The notes under the pieces: model-generated | Databases searched by the model: none | What the model saw: the letters and a program-made list of their open reading frames with translations, nothing else | Told to the model about the DNA's origin: nothing | Shown: one piece after another, positions 9,785 to 22,971 of the stretch | How the letters are laid out: each line of letters starts with the position of its first letter | Position numbering within the stretch: the first letter of the stretch is position 1 | From: Emiliania huxleyi CCMP1516 | Taxonomy: Eukaryota; Haptophyta; Isochrysidales; Noelaerhabdaceae | Length of the DNA stretch: 64,000 nt | Reading direction: 5' to 3' | NCBI RefSeq assembly: GCF_000372725.1 | Contig: NW_005198537.1 | Span: forward strand, 353,572 to 417,571 | Program-made: the position numbers and the translations under genes

Positions 9785-10315
9785 TGAAGGGCGGCGGCAA
9801 GGGCGGCGGCAAGGGCGGGGGATAGTGTAAGAGATCTCGCGGCGCGGTGACGGCAAGGGCGAGGGCAGCGGAGGGGGTGGGGGCGGTGGCGGCGGCGTGG
9901 GTGGCAGCGAGGGAGGCGGGCATGGTGGTGGTGGCGAGGGTGGTGAGAGCAGCGGCGGTGGAGACGGTGGTGACGAGGGCGGTGGCGGTGAGGAGGTCCA
10001 AGGACAGTGGCAACGGAGGTGACTTGTGGGTGATGCTAGAGGAGTGCAGTGTGTGCTTCGGAAAACGCAAAGAAGAGCATGGAAGGCTCTGAGGGGGGTA
10101 GGACGCTTGCGCCGCCCGCTCCGGAGGCCGCATTCAGCCCGGAGGGGACCGCGGGAGCGCCCAGTGGCGGCTCGGAGAGAGCCGGGTGTGTCTGCGTAGT
10201 GGCCTGCGCGCTGCCTTGGGGCAGGCCGGCGGCGAGGGCGGTGAAGGTGACGGTGGTGACGAGGGGGGGGCGGCCAGCTGGGGCGGTGGGGCGGCTGGAG
10301 GGGAGAGGGTGAGAG
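9785..10315. repeat. G-rich (GGCGAGGGCGGT) minisatellite, left block
   Basis: Irregular tandem units of the type ggcggtggcgagggcggt fill most of 9785-10020 and 10210-10310. 10032-10145 is non-tandem and is one copy of a direct duplication, with its partner at 11111-11230. The two share gcagtgtgtgct, acgcaaagaagagcatgg, aaggctctgag and gcgccgcccgctccggagg. Confidence 0.7.
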
Positions 10316-10683
10316 CAGTGCTCGATCTTTACCGGTATGAGACCGGTATTTGGCGATGTTTTGATTAGTTTTGGAGTGGTATGGTATAGTGGTACGCGAA
10401 AGTGGTATGCGGGGTTTTCATTATAGTTGTAGCGGCTGTCGGTGTTGTCCCGGGGGCGAAACCATGCAAAAGTGCGGGTATTACCCGGGTATACCCGGGT
10501 TTTTCCAGGTATACCCGCAAAATACCCGGTATTTTGCCGATTTTGCCGATTTTGCCACCAAGAAGGCACTCCGACTCGCTTTGATTTCCGTGAGGCAACT
10601 GGTATCCCGTACCACTTTTTGATTAGTGCAGGCCTTGGGTTTGATTAGCCAAAAACTCCCATACCGGTAAAGATCGAGCACTG
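10316..10683. mobile_element. hAT-type MITE, 368 bp, with 24-bp terminal inverted repeats
   Basis: The ends 10316-10339 and 10660-10683 are exact reverse complements over 24 bp, starting CAGTGCTCGATC. They are flanked by a perfect 8-bp direct repeat, ggtgagag, at 10308-10315 and 10684-10691. An 8-bp target duplication and C-A-G-N-G termini are the hallmarks of the hAT superfamily. The interior encodes no transposase. It carries a core (10485-10560) with tandem accccgggtatac-like units and the near-palindrome gcaaaatacccggtattttgc, which is also present at about 2078-2135. The element sits inside the G-rich minisatellite. The perfect ends suggest recent insertion. Confidence 0.9.
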
Positions 10684-10691
10684 GGTGAGAG

Positions 10692-11230
10692 CGGCGGCAT
10701 GCTGGAGGGCGGCGGCGGCGGGGCGGGAGGCGGAGGCGAGGGTGGCGGCGAGGGCGGCGGTGAGGGCGGCGGTGAGGGCGGGGGCTAGCGTCGGAGGGCG
10801 GGCTCGACGGGTTGCGGCGGGGAGGGGGCGGTGAGGCGCAGGCGAGGGCGGCGCCGGGCGGCGAAGGGGCGTCGAGGGCGGCACCGGCGTCCGCCTTCGG
10901 TGGGGATTGCAGCTGCAGCGGGCGGCGGGGGCAAGGTGGGGATGAGGGTGGGGGCGGCGAGGGTGGCCGGAATGGTAGCGGCGGCGTGGGGGCGGTGGCG
11001 AGGGCGGTGGCGAGGGTGGTGGCGAGGGCGGTGGAGGTAACGAACGGTACAGGGCGGCCACAGTGAGAGGGCGGCGGGGGCAATGACAGTGGCAAGCGAG
11101 TTGGCCGGGCGATGCTACAGAGGAGCGCAGTGTGTGCTTTGGAACGCAAAGAAGAGCATGGAAGGCTCTGAGTAAAGTAGACTTACTTAGACGCTCGCGC
11201 CGCCCGCTCCGGAGGCCGCATTCAGCGCCG
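10692..11230. repeat. G-rich minisatellite, right block, plus duplicated segment
   Basis: This continues the block interrupted by the MITE. Irregular ggcgagggcggtg units lie at 10720-10790 and 10940-11045. 11111-11230 is the second copy of the duplication described for 10032-10145. No gene seen. Confidence 0.65.
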
Positions 11231-11519
11231 TACATGCGTGCTTTTCGGGCGCATTTTTGACCGCGCAAGATATGAAGGGTGGCTAAGGGCTCTGCCCGCA
11301 AGGCGCCCGCGTCGCAGACGCGGTACCTTTGACAAATCTGCAATATACCCCCACACGAGCAAATAGCAAAATCCGAATACCGTGCACGAACTGCGTGATC
11401 TGCGCCGTGCAAGCCTTCAGCTCGTGCCACATCCGTAAAATTGAAGCCAAGAACGTCCGCCAAATCCGTGCTTTCGTGCTTTCGGAGCAACTGAGGGAAA
11501 GCCGCTGATCGAGCCCAGC

Positions 11520-11927
11520 GTGCCCGCGGCTGGGGACGACACGCTGCGGAATCGGATCGAGCCCATGCACCGGGCAAAGAAGGACGCTGCAAAAGCGGTT
11601 GGAGAGGCAGCCGGCGTCTGCCGTCACAACGAGTCCCAGCGCTGGTTGGACATGCGCGTCGGCTCGCCCGAGGACTGCTATCGCGACCCTCCCGTCGTGC
11701 CGCAGCCTCCGACGAGCTCTGCAACCGAGGAGAGTGAGGGTGCGCCTCCCCTCACTGCTGGCCTGGCTGCGCACCGCCCCACAAAGCACCCCCTCGAGCA
11801 TCTCTACAAGTACAAGTAGAAGGGCGACCTTCTCCAAGTGCCCGGCGGCTCCGGCAAGACTTTAGCCTTGGCCCTCCTTGCGGAGCAGGAGGAGATCCGC
11901 TCTCGGTCGCGGCAACGTGGCAGCTAG
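11520..11927 (+). pseudogene. Helicase-like P-loop remnant
   Basis: One frame is open from about 11520, reads through a single TAG at 11817-11819, and continues KGDLLQVPGGSGKTLALALL to a stop near 11925. GGSGKT is a Walker A motif in the setting (Q-V-P-G-G-S-G-K-T) seen in SF2 helicases. The upstream part (HPLEHLYKY before the stop) fits the region that normally precedes the P-loop. No other helicase motif follows, because the next 170 bp is a dispersed repeat. It is read as a truncated, stop-broken copy. Confidence 0.4.
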
Positions 11928-12096
11928 TCGAGGGACTCGGTAGTTGTGACCCCCCTCTGAGTGAGGACAGGAGAGAGAGAGCTTTTGTGGTGCTGGTGTA
12001 CGCAATAACGGGACAGGGTAGTCGTTCTCTCTAGCTCCCCTTCTAGCTCTTAGCATGAGCTGCGCCCTGTGTCCGACCCCTTTTGCGCAGCAACAC
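11919..12096 (+). repeat. Dispersed repeat A, about 178 bp (copy 1)
   Basis: Nearly identical to 40629-40805, with scattered substitutions and one 2-3 base indel. Both begin ggcagctagtcgaggga and end cgcagcaacac, and both carry gtgaccccc, gaggacaggagagagagag and gcaataacgggacaggg. No coding capacity is recognised. It may be a SINE-like or other non-autonomous element. Confidence 0.8.
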
Positions 12097-12416
12097 CTTA
12101 AACTTTCAGGCCCTCCAAATTCGGGTCGGAGCGTAGCGGAGTGGGCCCCGAGTTTGAAAAGGGCGACGGACGCTTGCGTCCTAGCCTCCAACAACGCCTC
12201 CCCGGCGCAGAGGGGCCCCCGGAGGGATGCACAACCGACCCACGCCACGCACGCCGCTGCGGTCCTATTCCCAGCTCGCGGGGCCACTTCTTATTTTATT
12301 TTTTCGTCTTCTTCGAAATCTGTTCTCAATTTGTTCCGCAGAAAGTACTTTAGCTTCAGCGAGGTCAAAAAGAAAGAAAAAACTGGCGCTCCCGCCGCCT
12401 ACACCCGTTCTCGACC

Positions 12417-15021
12417 ATGGCCTCCGACCCCTTCACGCTCCAGTTCTGCGTCGATGACAACCTGCGCATCTTTGCGCGCATGCTCGCGTGCCTCGACCGC
12501 GTCGGAAAGGACCTCTACCTCGAGGCGTCCGGCGGGCAGGTACCACGTCCAGTGGCGCCTCGCCCCAGTGGCTCCGTGTCGATTGGCCCGTGCCGCGCCC
12601 TCGACGCAGGTGTCTCTGCGCACGCTGAACGCTGCGCAGTCCGCCTTCGTCAAGTTCCACCTCCGGTGAGACCACCTTGCGCACGCGGCCTGACCGCTCG
12701 CATGAGTTGCGACGTCGCACGTGCCGACGCCACGCCCGCCCGGCGGCCCTCGCAGACCCGACTTCTTCGCCGAGTTTGTCCTCGAGCCCAATGCTTCGGT
12801 GAGCGCTCGGCCACCCTCGCCGCCGCCGCTACCACTCTGCCCGGCGCCAGCGGAGACCACTCGCCCTCACCCACTCGGTGCTCCCTCCCCACCGCCCCCG
12901 GTCGCGGGCAGCTCTCGATGAAGGTGTACCTGAAGAACCTGGTGCCCATCTTCCGCTCCGTGGCGGGCGTGAGCAAGGTCTGGGTCCAGGTGGCGAGCGG
13001 AGAGGAAAACTACCTCCGCGTGCAGCAAGAGTGCTCGAGCGGGCGCGCCGTCATCTCGAGACACAGCACGCCGCCGCTCGCGTCGCCACTCTCCCGCCGC
13101 CCGGCGGCACACCGCGTCCGGCCCGCGTCCGCCGAAGCCCTTTGCGCTGCTCAGCCGCGTGTGGCTCCTTGCCTTGCCCCTGCAGGCTCCGCAAGAAGTT
13201 CGACCTCGCCTTCGAAGAGGTGACGATGATCAACGCAGTGTACTCGCCCGACTCGTGCCTCAACTGCCTCACCGCAGACCCGATGACGCTGCTCGCCTGC
13301 CTCAACAACTTCCCGCCCGGACTCGCCGAGGAGAGACCCCCCCCCCCCCTCTCCTCCCCTCCTTTCCCTCCCCCCCTCCCTCCCTCCTGCCCACCTCCTG
13401 CCCTCCCTCCCTTCCCGGCAGGTGACCCTCAGCGCCGGCGCAGACGCGCTCACCCTGCGCAACGACCCGGACAACATCGGCCTCGACGACCAGAAGGACG
13501 TCGGCCTCCGCACCGAGCTCTCCATCTCGCCCGAGAACCTGCACGCATACATGCCCAACCCGGCCTCGAGCGGCGTGTCGGTCACCTTCTCGCTTCGCGA
13601 GTTCAAGGCCGCGCCTGCCTCCGCCCTCCCCTCCGCCCTCGCCTCGCCCTCGCCTCTCTCGCCTCGCCCTTCCCTCGCCCTTCCCTCGCCCTCCCCTCCT
13701 CGCCACCAACCTCGGCCGATCTCGCCCGCATCTCGCCGCAGGCCCTGCTCAGCCTGGTCAAGGAGCTCGAGCACCGCGTGACGCTCCGGCTCGAGGCGAC
13801 GCCTCCTGCCCTCCCCTTCCTCGCGAGCCGCCCCTCACGAGCCGCTCGCCAGCCCGCCTCCCTGAGGAGCTCCGGACTCGCACACAGGCGGCCGGCCAGC
13901 CAATCCTCTTGAGCTCGGAGCCACGCTCGCAGACGGGCGCACCCTTCTCCGTCGAGTCCGTCCTCGCCACCGTCGTCGAGGCCGCATCGCTGGGCGACGA
14001 GGTGCGCGCACTCGGCCGCCAGCCCGACGCCGCCAGAGAGCGCCGAGGCCGCGCACGAGATCGCAAATCACATCCCTGCCCCACGGCTTGACGCCCGCAC
14101 CGCACCCCCACCCTCGGCCCCCCTCGGCCAGGACGACATGTTCGGCGACGAGCCGGCCGACGAGCCGATGCCGTTTGCGCCGCACGGGGGCGCGCCGCCG
14201 CAGCAGCAGCAGCAGCACTACCAGCAGCCGCCCCCGTACCAGCAGCAGCAGCACTACCAGCAGCAGCAGCACTACCAGCAGCCGCCGCCGTACCAGCAGC
14301 CGCCGCCGTACCAGCAGCCGCCGCCGTACCAGCAGCCGCAGCAGTACCAGCAGCCGCCGCCGTACCAGCAGCCGCCGCCGCACCAGCAGCCGCCCTACCC
14401 TGCTCAGCCGCCGACGCGGCACCAGACCCCAGGCGGCGCCGGCTGCTGCAGCTCCGTCGGCCACGCCTCGGGACGGATCGACTCGGTCCACTCCTTTTCG
14501 TCGGCGGTCTGTGCGCCCGCCGCCGGCGCGACCCCCACCCTCTCGGCCCCCGCACCCTACCAGGGCGGGGGCAGCTACGGCGGCCGCGGCGGCGGCGGCA
14601 GCGGCGGCCGCGGCGGCGGCAGCAGCGGCGGCGGCGGCGGCAGCGGCGGCGGCAGCGGCGGCGGCAGCGGCGGCGGCGGCGGGCTGTCGAATGGAGGTTG
14701 GGCCGCGCCGGCCGCGGGGTGGCACGAGCGGCCCTCCCGCGACCAAGGGTCGGACACGGAGGAGGAGGAGGACGCGGTCTGCAGCGGCCCGCGCACGAGA
14801 CGGCTGTCGACAGCGTCGCGCGCCCTCAGCCGCCCCCTCGCCCCGAGTCGCAGGTGCCAGGGACCCCCCCGGGAGGACACGCGGCCGGCGCGAGCGCTGG
14901 CGACGACCCGGCCGAGCAGCGCAGTGTGGCCCGGCCTCGCACGCCGACGCGCGCTGGTCTTAAGCCCGTAGGCGCCGCGCCTCCGAGCAAGCGGCCGTGC
15001 GTCAACGGGTCTTGCCGCTGA
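12417..15021 (+). CDS. RAD9: RAD9 subunit of the 9-1-1 DNA-damage checkpoint clamp
   Basis: PCNA-like clamp subunit that acts with HUS1 and RAD1 to activate ATR signalling. Ten exons fit: 12417-12539, 12610-12665, 12756-12798, 12912-13042, 13186-13330, 13422-13607, 13742-13795, 13888-13980, 14132-14776 and 14854-15021 (547 aa). Matches to the animal protein include FDLAFEEVTMINAVYSPDSC, PPGLAEVTLSAG, VTFSLREFKALLSLVKE and FSVESVLATVVE. The disordered tail has about ten PPPYQQ-type repeats (14205-14395) and a Gly/Ser block. It then has the acidic GSDTEEEEDA spliced onto VPGTPP, which is the same order (acidic, then VPGTPP) as in human RAD9A. Donors are four GT, four GC (13043, 13608, 13796, 13981) and one apparent GA (13331). 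Exon 9/10 boundaries are less certain than the core. Confidence 0.88.
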
Positions 15022-17422
<2,401 letters not shown>

Positions 17423-17505
17423 CTAGGGAGGGAGGACGAGCGGCTTGTGTGCATATAACAGACCCAGCTCTTTATTATTGACGAGAGTTTAAAGCTAAAG
17501 CGATG

Positions 17506-17520
17506 GAATTCTTTTTCTCG
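17506..17520 (+). promoter_or_regulatory. Recurrent GAATTCTTTTTCTCG motif
   Basis: The 15-mer gaattctttttctcg occurs here, 137 bp before the folate-gene ATG. It is found identically at 29585-29599, 83 bp before the Zn2Cys6-gene ATG. Shorter forms (gaattctttt) are at 3878-3887 and 41054-41063. Confidence 0.4.
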
Positions 17521-17656
17521 GACGGCAACAATGTTTTCCTGGTGCCAGTCCCCTGCCCAGCAAAGAAGATAACGGCATGCTCCCACACCCCCATATCAGG
17601 TGAGGAACCCACACCGGCCGGCCACGTGGTGGGCGTACCGAGGCATACACACATAT

Positions 17657-19352
17657 ATGTGTGTGCCGGAGGAGGCCTACGCCGCTGCGGTCCGCTCCAT
17701 CTTCAGTAACGCCGACTACTCCGGCGCCGCCACGCGGTACAAGAACCCGCAGGAGTGCTGGACGCGCTTCGAGGCGCTGCTCGACCGACTGGGTCGGCCG
17801 GGAGCAGCGCTACACGTGGTGCACATCGCAGGCACGAACGGCAAGGGCACGACGTCTGCTCTGTGCGAGGCGATGCTGCGCGAGAGCGGCGTCCGCGTCG
17901 GTCTCTTCACATCGCCGCACCTCCACTGCTTTCGCGAGCGCATCCGGATCGACGGCGCGCTGGTCTCTCGCGAGGCTGTCGTCGCGGGCATGGCGCGAGT
18001 GAGCGCGGCAGCCGAGGCAGTGGGCGGCGCCTCACCCTTCGAGAAGCTGACCGCGCTCGCGCTCCTCTGCTTCGACGCCGCCGGTGTCTCCTGGGCAGTC
18101 CTCGAGACGGGGCTGGGTGGCAGGTGCTTTCACGCTCCGAGAGCAGCCCACATCACCGCTGCCGCCCGCCGCCGCCGCGCCTGAGTCGCCCACCGCTGCG
18201 GCCGAATCCTCCCCCCTCCGGACACCGGCACGGGTGCCCTCTCACGCGCCTCTTCCCGCCGCCTAGGTGGGACGCGACGAACCACTTCTCGCCTCGCGTG
18301 TGCGGAGTGACGCGGGTCGGACTCGACCACGTCAACGTGCTCGGCTCGACGGTGCGCGAGATCGCGGGCGAGAAGGCGGGCATCCTCAAGCGGGGCGTCC
18401 CCGCCTTCTCCGTCGCTCAAGCGGCCGACGCCGCAGAGGCGACCGTCCGCCGCCGAGATGAGCCGAGATCAGCCCAGATCAGCCGAGATCGGCCGAGGTC
18501 AGCCGAGACCAGACGAGCCGAGCCGAGCCAGGGCACCGCCTCCTGTCCAGTCGCAGACGCGGGCGACTTTGGCTGCAGGTGCTCCGCGCCGCCGCCGCCG
18601 CCGCCGGCACCTCGCTCACCACGGAGGAGAGTATGCCGCCGCTCGAGGCGTCCCTGCCTGCCGGCGCCGCGCCGCCGGCCTGGCTGTCGCCGCCGCACCA
18701 GGCCGCCAACGCGTCGCTCGCGCTGGCGATGGTCGGCTCGCTCGCGCAGCGAGGCTTGCTGCCGGACAAGCCCGCCGCGCGCGGCCGCGCTCTCGTCTCC
18801 ACCCGCTGGCCAGCGAGGTACGAGTCGCTCTCGCCGCGCGCGCTGAGAGGCGGCAAGCTGCTGCTCGACGTTGCGCACAACGAGCCGGCCGTGCGCGCGC
18901 TCGCCGCGGTCGTGAGCGGCGAGGGCGGGAGCGGCGACGCGGGCGGGGTCGGCGCCGTCGCCGTCGTCTGCGGCGCGAACCGCGACAAGGATTTGCCCGC
19001 CATCCTGCGCGAGCTGGCCGCGCTGTGGCCACGCGCGAGCGTCGCCGTCGCCGTCGCCTCGTCGCACCCGAAGGCGACGCCGGCGGAGGAGGTTGCGCGC
19101 GCCGGCGCAGAGGCAGGTGGGGCGCCGGGCGCGGGCGCCCCGCCGCCGCCGTGGAGGACGGCGGCTTCGATGCTCGAGGCGCTCGAGGTTGCGGCGGCCG
19201 CCACGCCGCCGCCTCAGCTCGTGCTCTGCTGCGGCTCCGTCTTTGTGGCGGCGGAGATGCGCGAGGCGCTCGCGCGCGCCGAGCCCGAGCTGTTTGACGC
19301 GGCGGATTGGGTGTTCGAGGCCTCGCGCGGTGAGCCCCATCTCGTGATGTGA
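17657..19352 (+). CDS. folC: Dihydrofolate synthase / folylpolyglutamate synthase (FolC family)
   Basis: ATP-dependent ligase of the Mur superfamily that adds glutamate to dihydropteroate or tetrahydrofolate. Exons 17657-18123, 18267-18444 and 18579-19352 give 472 aa. The P-loop is GTNGKGTT at residues 59-66, followed by [24 protein letters not shown] joins WDATNHFSP exactly across intron 1. The second ATP-site segment is [20 protein letters not shown] with EKAGILK. The C-terminal domain has [12 protein letters not shown] and [15 protein letters not shown]. The second intron could instead start at a GC six bases upstream (GAG|GC). The ATG at 17657 is the first in frame with good context; a start further upstream by splicing (a CAG|GTGAGG donor lies at 17598) is possible. 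Confidence 0.92.
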
Positions 19353-20652
19353 CCACCGCACCCCCGCCGACGGGTCGCACCTAAGACCCCCACCGCCGCC
19401 AGCGGCCAGGAACGCGGGCGGTCGCGCGCATGGTCGGCCGGTAAGGCTTTTTTCCTTCCAGATTACCACAACCTCACACCCAACATCACAGGTGGGATCA
19501 GAGAGAGACTCCGCACCGGACACCGCCCGGGCACAGACTCCCTACCCATCGGATCGCACAGGCGCCCCCTCGGAGAGCAGCCCACACACAATCACGCATC
19601 GGCAGAATTAGTGCCTGAGTCAGGCAGACAGCACAGACAAGGAGAGGAGAGAGAGGAGAGAGAGAGAGAGAGGAGAGAGGAGATATGCATAGAGAGGGTG
19701 AGGGAGTGTGCACGCGTGAGGAGTGGGGAGGGTGTCTGTGGTGGGCTGTAGTCCTACTACGTGGTTACAACCACGCGCCCCTCAGGAGCTTAAGGTAGAG
19801 TGGAGCGTCCTAGACGCCTCAGTGCCTCCCACCGGCGTGAAGACCATCCGGATCTGCCGGGGTCGCCCTCCGGACGGACCCGTCCCCGCGATGGCCCACG
19901 GTCCTCCGTCGCCTGGTCGAACCCCCTGCCTCCCGGTTGAACCCCCAGTCCTCGTACTCGACCATTAAATAAACTCAAAGGTCCACCACAGCCACCACCC
20001 TCCACCTCCACCGTCGAGCCGCGATCGCTGCCGCCCGCGACGCCGCCCGCCGCGTCAGATGCCCGCGACGCCCGCGGCGAGTCGAGTCGGAGAGCCGAGC
20101 CGCACCAGCAGCAGCATCTGCACCAGCAGCAGCACCACCACCACCACCACCACCAGCAGAGAGAGGCGCCAATTTTGAGGTTGCCCGAGACAGCCTGGAG
20201 ATGGCCCCACGTTGTAGCCCCGGTGCCGGCGCCTCACATCTCAGCATCCAGGGGCCGGGTTCCGCCGCGCAGTCGAGCAGCAGGAGCTCGGGCACAGCTT
20301 TGTCGACAAAGAGCTTGAGCAAAATTTCGGCGAAGAAGCGTCACCGGCGGCACGCCGGGATGAATCCGGACCGATGACATTGTTCGGCACCGCGACGGCG
20401 AGCCGCCGCGGGCCCACAGGAGGGCTCGGAGCCGCGGCACCGGTCCGCGCCGCCAGCGGGGCGAGAGCACCAGCCTACAACCTGCCGACATGGCAGTTGC
20501 GACGGCCCTTTCACAGCCTTGTTATTGAGAAGAAAATAAAATACCTCCCATGGCGCTGTGCGCTGGCCTGTGTTCACACACACACACGCACACAACTCGT
20601 GGCGCCGCGCGAGCCATCAACTCGTCCATCTCCTCTCCCCGACCCGGTGCGG
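19353..20652. other. Spacer, no gene seen
   Basis: Contains a (GA)n tract at 19637-19690 and short (CAN)n repeats (cac/cag) at 20100-20160. No ORF shows family resemblance. The open frame starting at 20374 belongs to the glyoxalase II-like gene only from its ATG at 20653. Confidence 0.5.
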
Positions 20653-22971
20653 ATGGTCGTCATCTCCTACGTCCGTGCCGCCGTCAGCGCGACGGCCAGC
20701 GCGATCTGGGCCCTCTCGCTCCGGCGCTGGGGCCTGCTATCGCTCGGCTCCAGCCTGCTCTACCTGTGGAACATCTCGACGCTCTCGAGCAGGCGGCGCA
20801 ACAGTGACAACAGCCCGTGCCCCGAGCACGGCCCGCTGCTGCGCATCATGTACGGCCTCTTCTCCACCTGGCTCGCCGAGCGCGTGCTCGGCCACCTGCT
20901 GCACACGCGGCCGGACGAGCCACAGGCCGAGCAGATCGGCGGCACGCTGCCTTCCGTGATGGGGCCGCGCGAGCTGCGCATCAAGGTGGTGCCGATCCTG
21001 GGCGCGGCCTTTGGCGGCAACTACGCCTACCTCATCTGGGACGAGGACGACCCCGACCGCCGCGCCATCGTCGTCGATCCGGCGGCCCTCTCCACGGCAC
21101 CTCTCCACGGCGGGACGCGTCTGCTCACGGCTGGAGCGGCTCTCTGCAGGCGGACCCGTACCCCGTGCTTCGCGCCGCAGAGGAGGAGCGGCTCAATGTT
21201 GAGGTTCACAAAGCACACCCTCTGCGCTGCCGTCCCTCCTCCTGCCTCTCCCTCCTGCCTCTCCCTCCTGCCTCTCCCTCACTCCTCTCCCTCACTCCTC
21301 TCCCTCGCTCCCTCTCGCCCTCGCGGCACCGCAGGTGCTGCTCACGACGCACTGGCACTTTGACCACTCGGGCGGCAACGCGACTTTCGCGCGGGAGGCG
21401 CGCAAGCACGCCAGAGCTCGACCACCCGCCCCTCGCCACACTCTCCCGCGGCGGCCTCGCACCCGTATAACGCCAGACACACAAACAGACGCCTCCAAGC
21501 AGCACACCGCAGCCCCTCTCGGCACGCGTACGGCTCATCAGTAGTGGACTGGTTGGTCCTCTACTGGCGGACTGGGTTTAAGTGCCCGGCCTCTGAGGCA
21601 CACCGGTGTGAACAGCCTTCGTTCACAGCTGATCGGGCTGTAAACAGGTGCCTGGCCTAAGGGTGGTCGCGAGCGACCGCGAGCGAGGGTGCGACCGCCC
21701 ACAGTCCCCGCACAGTCCCCGCACAGCCCGTGAGCGCCGTCTCTCCACGCCCCCTCTCCACATCCTCCGCCCGCGAGCCAGGCGGGTGCCTGCTCTCACC
21801 GAGAGACTCGCCGACGAGCAGACCATCGCCGTCGGCAGGCTCCTCGTCACCGCCCACTCGGTGAGCGCCCGAGAGGAGGCCGAGAGGAGGCCGAGAGGGG
21901 GTCGAGAGGAGGCCGAGAGGGGGCCGAGAGGGGGCCGAGAGGGGGCCGAGAGGGGGCCGAGAGGGGGCCGAGAGGAGGTCGAGACTGATCGCCGCCGGCG
22001 CGCGCCTCACCACCGCCCACTCGGCGCGGCCCACGCACATGCTTCCGCCCTCGAGCCTGCGGCCAAGTCCGCAGCCAGTCCGCAGCCAGTCCGCAGCCTA
22101 GCCTTAAGTCGTGTCTGAGCCGCACCCTCTCGCCCGAGATGACCCGAGACCGCCCGAGCTTCAGGTGCCTGGCCACACGCTTGGATCTGCAGTCTTCCAG
22201 ATCTCTTCGTCGGCCGCGCCGGCGGCGCCTCACGCCGCCTTCACGGGAGACACCCTCTTCTGCGGCGGCTGTGGCCGCCTCTTCGAGGGCTCGTCGCTGC
22301 AGCTGCACGCGTCGCTCCGCCGGCTCCGCACGCGACTGGCGCCAAACTGCCAGGCGGCACTCCTACTAGACCTCTCCCTAGCCCTCTTCCTAGCCCTCTT
22401 CCTAGCCCTCTTCCGAGCCCTTTCCTAGCCCTCTCCTAGACCTCCTCCTAGCCCTGTTCCTAGCCCTCTCCTCGACCTCCTCCTAGCCCTCTTCCTAGAC
22501 CTCTCTTCGACCTCCTCCTAGATAGACCTCTCCTAAACTGCCAGGCACCACTGCACCGGGCGCGAGCCCTCGGGCGCCACCTCACTCGCCAGCCCCGCGC
22601 CACGCCGCCGCCAGGTCTTCTCTGGGCACGAGTACGCCGACATGCTGCTCACGATGGCCGTGCGCAGCGACCCGTCCAACCTCGCCGCCCTCCGCAAGCT
22701 GCGGCAGGCGGCCCGCGGACCGGCCCAGCCTCACCCAACCCTCGCCCCGCCCCCGCCTCGCCCAGCCCCTCCTCCTCCCCCGAGCGGTGGCCCCCATGTC
22801 TCGCGCGAGACGCCGAGGCAGGCGCGACCTCGTGCGCGGTGGCAGGTGCGGGACTTGCGACTCCGCAAGCAGCCCTCGGTGCCGTCGACCATGGCGGAGG
22901 AGTGCAGCTTCAACCCGTGGATGAAGGCGACGCCGCTCGACCTCGCGCGGCTCTGCGGCTGCGAGATGTGA
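20653..22971 (+). CDS. Membrane-anchored glyoxalase II-like metallo-beta-lactamase hydrolase
   Basis: Thioester hydrolase of the hydroxyacylglutathione hydrolase (GLO2) family; its likely role is hydrolysis of S-lactoylglutathione from methylglyoxal detoxification. Seven exons: 20653-21081, 21150-21203, 21335-21405, 21782-21860, 22165-22353, 22615-22707 and 22846-22971, giving 346 aa. A hydrophobic segment lies at residues 15-40, then an extra domain, then the fold. Metal ligands are THWHFDH (H167, H169, D171, H172), H215 in PGHT, D240 in FTGDT and H279 in SGHEY. The C-terminal helix ends in NPWMK, the usual family end. Four of six introns are GC-AG (21082, 21406, 22354, 22708). Intron 4 has an 11-bp minisatellite (gagggggccga type, 21885-21985), and intron 5 a cctagccctctt minisatellite (22370-22530). 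The N-terminal anchor is unusual for GLO2. Confidence 0.9.

Noticed and set aside
12417..13800. PCNA instead of RAD9
   Set aside because: The fold is PCNA-like, but the specific blocks (PGLAEVTL, FSLREFKALLS, FSVESVLAT) and the long disordered tail fit RAD9.
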